DNA of 64,000 nt. It comes from Lederbergia graminis. Lineage in GTDB: Bacteria > Bacillota > Bacilli > Bacillales > Bacillaceae_C. Under the pieces are notes generated by a model. The model saw nothing but the letters and a program-made list of their open reading frames with translations, searched no databases and had not been told where the DNA came from. A program made the translations under genes and the position numbers. The DNA lies in NCBI RefSeq assembly GCF_042655485.1, contig NZ_JBHSMC010000046.1, forward strand, positions 1 through 64,000, in the 5' to 3' direction. Positions 45,118-51,878 of this stretch are shown in pieces; the stretch's first letter is position 1, and each line of letters begins with the position of its first letter.

Positions 45118-46254
45118 ATGATTAACAAGCTAGAAAAATTGCAAGAAATGACACCTACAAGAGATCCATGGGAAGCATATTTGGATGTGGAAGAGCACGG
45201 ACAATTAACATTATCGAATATTGAATTTACAACCACATATCTTTGCAACATGCGTTGTGAGCACTGTGCAGTTGGATATACTTTGCAGAATAAAGATCCG
45301 GATGCTTTGCCAATTGATCTTTTGTTAAAAAGACTGGACGAGGTTAAGCATTTACGTGCGATAAGCATTACAGGTGGAGAACCGATGTTTTCAAAAAAAT
45401 CGGTGGAGCAATATGTACTTCCTTTGTTAAAATATGCCCATGAACGCGGTGTACGTACACAAATGAATTCCAATTTAACAATGCCTCTAGATCGATATTT
45501 GTTGATAGCACCATATTTGGATGTGCTTCATATTTCTCATAACTGGGGAACGGTAGATGACTTTATTGATGGTGGGTTTGCTAATATGGAGCGGAAACCA
45601 TCTAGAGAAAGACGGGCACAACAATTTGAGAGAATGATAGAAAACAGTCGTGCATTAGCAGAAGCAGGGGTAATGGTTTCAGCGGAGACGATGCTAAATA
45701 AAAGAACACTACCACATTTGGAGCATATCCATAAACAAATCGTGGAGGAAATGAAATGTGCTCGTCATGAGATTCATCCAATGTATCCAAGTGACTTTGC
45801 ATCGAATTTAGAGGTTCTTTCTTTAGATGAGATAAGAGATGCTATTCATCATTTACTAGATGTCCGCGATGAAAATGTATGGATGCTCTTTGGTACGTTG
45901 CCATTCTATCCGTGCAGTCAAAATCCCGAAGATACGGTGCTGCTGCAACGATTATACAAAAGCAAGAATATATCATTAAGAAATGATCCAGATGGAAGAT
46001 CACGCCTAAATGTAAATATTTTCTCAGGTGAGGTAATCGTAACGGATTTTGGCGATACGCCAGCACTAGGTAATATTTTAACTGAACCATTACAACCGAT
46101 GTTCGATCGGTGGATTGAAGGACCTCTCGCAAAATCACTAAACTGTCATTGTCCAGCCGTGAAATGCTTAGGGCCAAATATTTTAGTGAAAAATGCATAT
46201 TACAAAGATGTGAAATTCGAAGATCGTAAAGCAAACCCAACTCTTTCTATGTAA
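45118..46254 (+). CDS. yfkAB: Radical SAM / CxCxxxxC motif protein YfkAB
   Basis: 378 residues from ATG 45118 (AATAGGGG upstream). The radical-SAM cluster is C43-x3-C47-x2-C50 in YLCNMRCEHC, followed by ITGGEPMF. A second cysteine set near the C-terminus, C343-x-C345-x4-C350 (CHCPAVKC), defines the YfkAB family and suggests an auxiliary iron-sulfur cluster or SPASM-like site. In B. subtilis the gene was first split as yfkA/yfkB; here it is one continuous frame. Substrate unknown. Confidence 0.9.
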   Translation: MINKLEKLQEMTPTRDPWEAYLDVEEHGQLTLSNIEFTTTYLCNMRCEHCAVGYTLQNKDPDALPIDLLLKRLDEVKHLRAISITGGEPMFSKKSVEQYVLPLLKYAHERGVRTQMNSNLTMPLDRYLLIAPYLDVLHISHNWGTVDDFIDGGFANMERKPSRERRAQQFERMIENSRALAEAGVMVSAETMLNKRTLPHLEHIHKQIVEEMKCARHEIHPMYPSDFASNLEVLSLDEIRDAIHHLLDVRDENVWMLFGTLPFYPCSQNPEDTVLLQRLYKSKNISLRNDPDGRSRLNVNIFSGEVIVTDFGDTPALGNILTEPLQPMFDRWIEGPLAKSLNCHCPAVKCLGPNILVKNAYYKDVKFEDRKANPTLSM

Positions 46255-46284
46255 ATCCTATGATTTCGTAGGTATGTGGTAAAA

Positions 46285-46550
46285 GAGGATTGAATAGTGA
46301 CCTGTATTCAAGAATTTAAGGTATTCGGTCAATATTTCGGTTGAATAGTGCCCTTAATTAAGGAAGTTATCCAAATAGGTAACGAATCATCTGGAATAGA
46401 GCCCTGAATAATAGATTTTATGATAATAGGTCATTAATCAAGAGGAATAGAGCCCTTGATTAGAGATTTAATAAGAATCGGTCATTAATCAAGGCGAATA
46501 GTGCCCTCCATTAGGGATTTAACCAAAATAGGTTACATTGGTTACATCGA
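46285..46550. repeat. Tandem array, 51-nt period
   Basis: Five diverged units; GAATAG (last copy GAATAG across the line at 46496) begins at 46292, 46343, 46394, 46445 and 46496, exactly 51 nt apart. Units contain an inverted pair of the TAATCAAG / CTTGATTA kind (for example around 46436-46463), able to form an 8-bp stem. The stretch 46255-46633 has no coding sequence I can support. Confidence 0.9.
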
Positions 46551-46583
46551 GTCTTTATAGTATGAAATATTCGAGTAAATAAG

Positions 46584-46620
46584 AAAAAGGTTGAGATATT
46601 TACGTCTCAACCTTTTTTTT
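46584..46620. terminator. Bidirectional terminator
   Basis: AAAAAGGTTGAGA (46584-46596) pairs with TCTCAACCTTTTT (from 46605), T run on the plus strand, A run on the other side; the flanking genes converge. Confidence 0.9.
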
Positions 46621-46633
46621 GTCATTGACTCAC

Positions 46634-47566
46634 TTATTTAATTCGTAAATCGAGCCATTTTATTTCGTCTTCTGTTAGTTTAATCTCAGCTGCTTCGCGG
46701 CAGGATAGCATTTCTTTTTCGTTTTGTGGTCCGATTATTGCCGCGGCAGGGAATGATTGATTCAGTACATATGCAAGACTAATTTGAATGGTCTCCACAC
46801 CTTTTTCTTTGCCTAACTGTTCCGCACGTCGATAGCGTTCCCAGTTTTCATTATTATAAAATACGCGCACTAAATCGGCATTTGAACGGTCTTCAGGTGT
46901 AAATCGTCCCGTGAAAAAGCCACGTGCTTGTGATGACCATGAGAATAAAGGTAATTTAGTTTGTTCATGCCAAGCAAGCATTGGCTCGTCAACAGATACA
47001 CATCCTGCCCAATATGGTTCCTGTGCTTTTGCTAAGCTCAAATTAGGGCTGCTGAACGTGAATCCAACTAAGCCGTGTTTTTCAGCATATTCATTTGCTT
47101 CTTGCAGGCGTTCCTGTGACCAGTTAGATCCTCCGAACGCACCAATTCTTCCTGCTTCCACATGCTCATTCAAAATTTCCAAAATCTCTCCGACCGGAAC
47201 ATTTGGATCATCACGATGAAGCGCATACAATTCAACGTAATTAGTGCGGAGTCTTTCTAAACTTTTATTTAACTCATCGCCAATAGCTTGCTTATTAATT
47301 TGAGGGCCGTGCTGATTAGGATGGCCACCCTTCGTTAAGATAATTACATCATCTCGACGCTTATTTTCTTCCATCCAAATACCGATTGCTTCTTCACTTT
47401 TACCACCAGCATAAATATAGGCAGTGTCAATTGTATTTCCACCGATTTTTAAAAAGTTATCAAGAACATCCGATACTTTGTCGATGATATCGGGTGTAAA
47501 ATAGTCAGAACCCATTACAAGATTAGAAATCTCTTTTTCCACATTAGGTATACGAATAGATTTCAT
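46634..47566 (-). CDS. Aldo/keto reductase
   Basis: NAD(P)H-dependent oxidoreductase of 310 residues, beginning MKSIRIPNVEKEISN; a TTG four codons upstream (47578) is possible but is too close to the AAAGG site. The catalytic tetrad residues appear in DTAYIYAGGKSEEAIG (Asp and Tyr), VIILTKGG (Lys) and ELYALHRDD (His). It lies a few nt downstream of a Gfo/Idh dehydrogenase gene in the same direction, so the two probably form an operon for sugar or polyol oxidation and reduction. Confidence 0.9.
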   Translation of the reverse strand: MKSIRIPNVEKEISNLVMGSDYFTPDIIDKVSDVLDNFLKIGGNTIDTAYIYAGGKSEEAIGIWMEENKRRDDVIILTKGGHPNQHGPQINKQAIGDELNKSLERLRTNYVELYALHRDDPNVPVGEILEILNEHVEAGRIGAFGGSNWSQERLQEANEYAEKHGLVGFTFSSPNLSLAKAQEPYWAGCVSVDEPMLAWHEQTKLPLFSWSSQARGFFTGRFTPEDRSNADLVRVFYNNENWERYRRAEQLGKEKGVETIQISLAYVLNQSFPAAAIIGPQNEKEMLSCREAAEIKLTEDEIKWLDLRIK

Positions 47567-47581
47567 ATAGTCCACCAACCT

Positions 47582-48574
47582 TTAGTTTAGAATAACTCTT
47601 TCTCTTTTTTCAGCGGAGTCCAATGCTCCTTTTACTGCACGAATATTATGAATGATATCGGTTGCAGAAAATGGTACAGGTTTTCCACCTAGAACGCTAT
47701 CAGCAAAACTATCTGCTTGTAATGCATATGGATTTGAAGCTTCCTTCTCTACTGTTACGACTTTTCCACCTTTTATAATGTCGTATTTATGTTCACCGAA
47801 GAAGGCATTTGGTAAAACGATTCTACCCTCAGAACCTAGTATTTCTACTTCCATACGACCTTCTGCCCACATTGCGCAGTCAAAAGTTAAGGCAACACCG
47901 TTTGAGAATTCCATCAAGCCAGAAGCCATCATGTCCACATCTCCATGCTCTGGTGAGAAAAATGCTTGAGTTGTAACTGCTTTAGGTTCTTCACCAAGTA
48001 TAAGTCGAGCAGCACTAATTGGATAGCAACCAACATCATAAATAGAGCCGCCACCCCATTCCTTTTTATAACGGATATTATTGTAATCTTTTGGATTATT
48101 GAAAGAGAAAACACCGTGAATTCCTCTTATCTCACCAATTTCACCTGCAGCAATTAATTCCTTTATTTCTGTGTATTTATTGAGGTGACGATACATGAAT
48201 GCTTCTGCCAATACTACTCCAGCTTCTTTACAAGCATCAATCATTTCCTGTGCTTCTGCCTCATCTAAAGCTATTGGTTTCTCGCATAATACATGTTTTC
48301 CAGCTTGTGCAGCCTTAATCGTCCATTCCTTATGTAAATGGTTAGGGAGTGGGATGTAAACGGCTTCAATTTCTGGATCGCTTAATAATTCTTCATAACT
48401 TCCATATGCTTTAGGTATTTCTAATTCATCTGCAAAACTTTGAGCTTTTTCTAATGACCTACTTGCAACTGCAACTACTTCATTTCTATTTGAAGCTCTA
48501 ATACCTGGAATGACAGATCGTTTTGCAATTCCTGCAGTGCTAAGAATACCCCAACGAACTTTCTTCTCTGACAT
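47582..48574 (-). CDS. Gfo/Idh/MocA-family dehydrogenase
   Basis: 330-residue NAD(P)-dependent sugar dehydrogenase. The Rossmann start is KVRWGILSTAGIAKRS, the cofactor-side signature is GKHVLCEKPIAL, and GGGSIYDVGCYPISAARLILG marks the substrate-binding domain. ATG preceded by AGGAGGCGAG. A minus-strand promoter TTGGAA-16-TATATT lies just upstream. The family includes D-xylose, inositol and glucose-fructose enzymes; a xylose-dehydrogenase-like role would fit the nearby xylan locus but is not shown. Confidence 0.9.
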   Translation of the reverse strand: MSEKKVRWGILSTAGIAKRSVIPGIRASNRNEVVAVASRSLEKAQSFADELEIPKAYGSYEELLSDPEIEAVYIPLPNHLHKEWTIKAAQAGKHVLCEKPIALDEAEAQEMIDACKEAGVVLAEAFMYRHLNKYTEIKELIAAGEIGEIRGIHGVFSFNNPKDYNNIRYKKEWGGGSIYDVGCYPISAARLILGEEPKAVTTQAFFSPEHGDVDMMASGLMEFSNGVALTFDCAMWAEGRMEVEILGSEGRIVLPNAFFGEHKYDIIKGGKVVTVEKEASNPYALQADSFADSVLGGKPVPFSATDIIHNIRAVKGALDSAEKRERVILN

Positions 48575-48881
48575 AATACTCGCCTCCTATTAGAATATAA
48601 GTCTAGTATATAACCTTCCAAACATTCTGTCATTCATTTCCTATAGTAAGTAAAATTAATGCTCTCGGAAAATATAATAACAATTCTATTCGTATGCTAT
48701 TTTTAAATAAGAGTTTTGTTGGTTTTTGTCGAAATATTTTGGGTAGTAGTAGAATGATCCCTCCTTATTGAAACCTTTTTTAGTAATTGTCCGTTATTAT
48801 ATTTATTCGGTTATAGCACTATAATTCCAATTATTGGGGTAAAGTATATAATAGAAATACATTGAGAAGGAGTCGGTGGCA
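48575..48881. other. Divergent intergenic region
   Basis: Separates the Gfo/Idh and YkvA-like genes. I see AT-rich promoter sequence (for example TATAATAG near 48847) but no repeat, RNA or reading frame. Confidence 0.5.
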
Positions 48882-49283
48882 ATGACTGAAAAAGAAATCC
48901 AACAATTAGATTTACAGACAACTACTGAAGATATGGATAAACACTATTCTGATACTAAATTTTTAAATAAGTTAAAGAAAACCGGTGGAAAACTAGCAGA
49001 AAAGGCAATCTATGCAAGTTTAGTTCTTTTTTATGCATTACAGAGCCCAGAAGTGCCAAAGAAATCTCGTATGTTAATACTGGGTGCTTTAGGCTACTTC
49101 ATTTTCCCTGTTGATTTATTACCTGATTTTCTTCCAGCAGTAGGCTTTACAGACGATGCTTTCATTATCATAGCTGCATTTGGAAAATTAATAGGTGCAA
49201 TTAATGAGGAAACGAAAGAGAAAGCGAGAAAACGAATGGAGAAATGGTTTGGCAAGCCAAATGAGAGTATATACGAAGAATAA
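48882..49283 (+). CDS. YkvA-family (DUF1232) membrane protein
   Basis: 133 residues from ATG 48882, placed by AAGGAG at 48867-48872. The central hydrophobic DUF1232 motif is ILGALGYFIFPVDLLPDFLPAVGFTDDAFII. Family members are small membrane proteins of unknown function. A predicted promoter for tenA overlaps the end of this gene, so it is likely monocistronic. Confidence 0.88.
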   Translation: MTEKEIQQLDLQTTTEDMDKHYSDTKFLNKLKKTGGKLAEKAIYASLVLFYALQSPEVPKKSRMLILGALGYFIFPVDLLPDFLPAVGFTDDAFIIIAAFGKLIGAINEETKEKARKRMEKWFGKPNESIYEE

Positions 49284-49298
49284 GGCGTTTTGTACTAT

Positions 49299-49326
49299 TT
49301 GAGTTATTTTCTAATCATGTTATGAT
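49299..49326 (+). promoter_or_regulatory. Promoter of the TPP riboswitch / tenA transcript
   Basis: TTGAGT (49299-49304), 16-nt spacer, TATGAT (49321-49326), 25 nt before the riboswitch. Confidence 0.6.
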
Positions 49327-49350
49327 AATCCCAAACCACATAATAGGATG

Positions 49351-49440
49351 ACACTAGGGGTGCCTTTGAAAAGGCCGAGATTAAAGTATTACTTTAAAAC
49401 CCTTTGTACCTGATCTGGTTAGTACCAGCGGAGGGAAGTG
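49351..49440 (+). ncRNA. TPP riboswitch (THI element)
   Basis: The conserved thi-box elements are present in order: ACTAGGGGTGC, the CCGAGA loop, AACCC, ACCTGATCTGG, GTACCAGCG and GAGGGAAGTG. It precedes tenA by about 90 nt, which contain a short hairpin-capable stretch and the CGGAGGG site that would be the regulated element. Confidence 0.95.
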
Positions 49441-49528
49441 CGGATAATATACAGCAATAGTTTCTTTTGCGTAGCCACATTTCATCTCTGGAATGTGGTT
49501 TTTAATTTTTATACGGAGGGGAATTGCT

Positions 49529-50215
49529 GTGAAATTATCAAGTCAATGTTTACAAGCGTCAAAGGAATTATGGGATGCAAGTTTCAATCATCCTTTTGTA
49601 AAAGGGATTGGGACAGGGGAATTAAGTTTGGAGAAATTCAAGCATTATGTTTTACAAGATTCCTATTATTTATCTAACTTCGCAAAAATTCAATCATATG
49701 GAGGAGCAGTTGCTCAAGATTTGCACACTACAAATCGCTTGGCTATTCATGCTCAAGGTACATATGAAGCAGAGATGGGGCTACATCGTAAGTTTTCAGA
49801 ACTTCTTGGTATTACGGAAGAAGAAAAGAAGAATTTTAAACCTGCTCCAACAGCCTATGCATACACTTCCCATCTTTACCGTGCTGCTTTTTCAGGGAAA
49901 CTTGGGCATATTATTGCGGCATTATTACCTTGTTATTGGTTGTACTTGGAAGTTGGCGAAAGGCTAAAAGATTGTAAACCTGAAGAGCCTATCTATCAAG
50001 AATGGATTGCAACTTATAATGGAGAATGGTTTAGAAAGTTAGTTCTCGAACAAATTGAAAGACTCGATGAGATTGCAGATAAAGTAACACAAGCAGATCG
50101 AGATGAAATGGTAGAAATTTTTAAAATTAGTAGTTATTATGAATGGCAATTCTGGGAAATGTCATATACTTTAGAAGATTGGTCTGTTAAGGAATATGAA
50201 GTAACAAATGCTTAA
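49529..50215 (+). CDS. tenA: Thiaminase II / aminopyrimidine aminohydrolase
   Basis: Salvages thiamine breakdown products by hydrolysing aminomethyl-pyrimidine, and degrades thiamine. GTG 49529 follows CGGAGGG at 49514-49520; 228 residues. Catalytic C135 is in LLPCYWLYLEVG; HPFVKGIGTGELSLEKFKHYVLQD is the TenA N-terminal signature and FWEMSYTLEDW the C-terminal one. It is the only gene behind the TPP riboswitch: a strong terminator follows directly, so thiamine represses a single salvage gene here. Confidence 0.96.
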   Translation: MKLSSQCLQASKELWDASFNHPFVKGIGTGELSLEKFKHYVLQDSYYLSNFAKIQSYGGAVAQDLHTTNRLAIHAQGTYEAEMGLHRKFSELLGITEEEKKNFKPAPTAYAYTSHLYRAAFSGKLGHIIAALLPCYWLYLEVGERLKDCKPEEPIYQEWIATYNGEWFRKLVLEQIERLDEIADKVTQADRDEMVEIFKISSYYEWQFWEMSYTLEDWSVKEYEVTNA

Positions 50216-50221
50216 CTAATT

Positions 50222-50250
50222 GGGTGTCTCCATATGGAGACACCCTTATT
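50222..50250. terminator. Bidirectional terminator after tenA
   Basis: Perfect palindrome GGGTGTCTCC (50222-50231) / GGAGACACCC (50236-50245) with a 4-nt loop, followed by TTATTTATTATTTT. Confidence 0.9.
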
Positions 50251-50252
50251 TA

Positions 50253-50369
50253 TTATTTTCTTGAAGTCATATTTTTAAATTGATTCATTAACTTATTTCG
50301 TGATTTTTCATTTCTTAGTAAATATGCTGCACCGAGTGCTACAGTTGCAAGAATGGTTTTATTTTTCAT
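50253..50369 (-). CDS. Small hypothetical membrane-associated protein (38 residues)
   Basis: MKNKTILATVALGAAYLLRN, then a basic tail ending in SRK. The start is chosen because AAGGAGATATGGAG precedes this ATG with good spacing; longer in-frame starts up to 50441 have poorer sites. One short hydrophobic segment (about 5-18). I do not recognise a family. Confidence 0.6.
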   Translation of the reverse strand: MKNKTILATVALGAAYLLRNEKSRNKLMNQFKNMTSRK

Positions 50370-50458
50370 CTCCATATCTCCTTTCAAATGTCGTTCTCCA
50401 TTCTTTTTCCCTAAAAGTAAGATATTAAACTGCTTGGCCAATAGTAAGATTTACTACA

Positions 50459-50486
50459 AATCGACATTTCCCGGGAAATGTGTCGA
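50459..50486. promoter_or_regulatory. Inverted repeat, candidate operator
   Basis: ATTTCCCGGGAAAT is a perfect 14-nt palindrome, extended by CGAC on the left and GTCG on the right with a two-nt offset. It lies between the divergent 38-residue gene and the CBS gene. Confidence 0.45.
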
Positions 50487-50588
50487 TGGTGAAAAGTAAA
50501 GTAGTAAGTTTAGCGCATGAAATTTGTTTGTTAGCTGAATAATACAATGGATGTGTTTATTAAGGATTATAAAGGAGGAATTTATATA

Positions 50589-51011
50589 ATGACAAAAGTA
50601 GCAGATGTAATGACTAAAAATGTTAAATCGTGCAGCCCGCAAGATGCTGTTTCCAATGCTGCAAAAATCATGCGTGATATTGATTGTGGATCTGTTCCAA
50701 TTTGTGAAGGGAATAAAGTTGTTGGAATGATTACAGATAGAGATATCGTTTTAAATTGTGTTGCTGATAACAAGGATAGTAATGCAGTTCAATGTCAAGA
50801 ATGCATGACGAGTGATGTCATTACATGTTCTCCAGACACTGACTTACATGAATGTTCTAGAATGATGGCCGAGCATCAAGTTCGCCGTATTCCTGTTGTA
50901 GAGAATGGTGCTATGGTTGGTATTTGTGCGATAGGTGATTTAGCAACAGTTGATATTCATGTGAATGAAGCAGGAGAAGCATTGAGTAATATTTCCGAAC
51001 AAACTCATTAA
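50589..51011 (+). CDS. Cysteine-rich CBS-domain protein (YhcV-like)
   Basis: 140 residues made of a CBS pair: about 7-65 (VADVMTKNVKSCSPQDAVSNAA ... GMITDRDIVL) and about 74-130 (CMTSDVITCSP ... HQVRRIPVVENGAMVGICAIGDLATV). ATG 50589 after AAAGGAGG. It resembles B. subtilis YhcV in length and ending. Unusually for a cytoplasmic Bacillus protein it has nine cysteines (in SCSP, DCGS, PICEG, LNCV, QCQEC, ITCS, HECS and GICAI), some replacing residues near the nucleotide-binding clefts. The ligand is probably an adenosyl compound; metal or redox sensing is a possibility. Confidence 0.87.
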   Translation: MTKVADVMTKNVKSCSPQDAVSNAAKIMRDIDCGSVPICEGNKVVGMITDRDIVLNCVADNKDSNAVQCQECMTSDVITCSPDTDLHECSRMMAEHQVRRIPVVENGAMVGICAIGDLATVDIHVNEAGEALSNISEQTH

Positions 51012-51025
51012 TAAGAATAGGAAAT

Positions 51026-51062
51026 AAAAAGAACCAAGCTCTGAAGCTTTGGTTCTTTTTGT
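51026..51062 (+). terminator. Terminator after the CBS gene
   Basis: AAAAAGAACCAAGCT pairs with AGCTTTGGTTCTTTTT with one bulge, four-nt loop. Confidence 0.85.
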
Positions 51063-51084
51063 TTTTTGAATTTATGTTATTGCA

Positions 51085-51318
51085 TTACCAGAAAAATCCA
51101 TATGGTGAGTATGGGTAAAATGGATAACCATAAGGTCGGATGAACGCTCCAGCCGCAAGTCCTCCAAGAAAACCACCTAAGAATGGTGCTCCGAAAAATG
51201 GACGTCCAAAACCAAATGGGCGACCAAATCCGAATGGACGACCAAATGGACGTCTGTAAATTCTTTGATCCATAGGCATATGATAGCTAATTTCGTTCAT
51301 ATTATAATGTTCATTCAT
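51085..51318 (-). CDS. Small Phe/Gly/Arg/Pro-rich low-complexity protein
   Basis: 77 residues; ATG preceded by TTAGGAGGATG. The middle holds three tandem GRPFGF-type repeats, then a Gly-rich hydrophobic segment (GGFLGGLAAGAF) and a Tyr/Pro-rich tail (PYGYPFYPYSPYGFFW). No recognised domain. The composition resembles small spore-coat or cell-surface proteins of Bacillaceae, but this is only analogy. Confidence 0.7.
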   Translation of the reverse strand: MNEHYNMNEISYHMPMDQRIYRRPFGRPFGFGRPFGFGRPFFGAPFLGGFLGGLAAGAFIRPYGYPFYPYSPYGFFW

Positions 51319-51421
51319 ATGACATCCTCCTAATATTTCTATTTACTTCACTTCATCATATGCATTTATCCCAGTAGTGAAATAGGTATATAACATATAC
51401 AAAAAAAGGAATGAAACAAAT

Positions 51422-51448
51422 TAAACAAATGGAAGAACATGTCGATAT
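51422..51448 (+). promoter_or_regulatory. Sigma-D flagellar promoter
   Basis: TAAA (51422-51425), 15-nt spacer, GTCGATAT (51441-51448), against the Bacillus sigma-D consensus TAAA-N15-GCCGATAT: one mismatch. It lies 40 nt before flaG. Confidence 0.8.
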
Positions 51449-51487
51449 AAAAAGTAACTAATTACATAACGGTAGGGGAGAAATCGT

Positions 51488-51862
51488 ATGGTTGGTCAAA
51501 TAACTGGTCAAGTATCTACATCTGTATCAATTAATAAAGCAACAGAATATGTAGAAAAAGTTATGAATGTGAATAATCAAGTAAATGATGGGTTTACATC
51601 CGAAGAGAATAGACATCCATTTCCTTCCGCAAAAGCGAAAGAAAATGTAAGGAATGTCGTGAATAGTATGAACGACTTCCTAGTAGCATCCCCTAATACT
51701 CATTTAAAATTTGAATTTCACGAACAACTCGATGAATATTATGTAACGCTTATAAACGAAGAAACAAAAGAGGTAGTAAGAGAAATTCCACCTAAAAAGA
51801 TGCTGGATATGTTTGCAGCAATGACTGAATTTCTCGGATTGATGGTGGATAAGAAGGTTTGA
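51488..51862 (+). CDS. flaG: Flagellar protein FlaG
   Basis: 124 residues; ATG after GGGGAG. The C-terminal core LKFEFHEQLDEYYVTLINEETKEVVREIPPKKMLDM is the FlaG family signature. FlaG affects filament length in several bacteria. First gene of the flaG-fliD-fliS-fliT set; fliD begins 17 nt downstream. Confidence 0.93.
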   Translation: MVGQITGQVSTSVSINKATEYVEKVMNVNNQVNDGFTSEENRHPFPSAKAKENVRNVVNSMNDFLVASPNTHLKFEFHEQLDEYYVTLINEETKEVVREIPPKKMLDMFAAMTEFLGLMVDKKV

Positions 51863-51878
51863 GATGGAGGGTTAACCA

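Noticed and set aside
40100..46550. Tandem arrays considered as CRISPR arrays
   Set aside because: There is no invariant 24-37-nt repeat with unrelated spacers; whole units are related and contiguous, and no cas gene is present.
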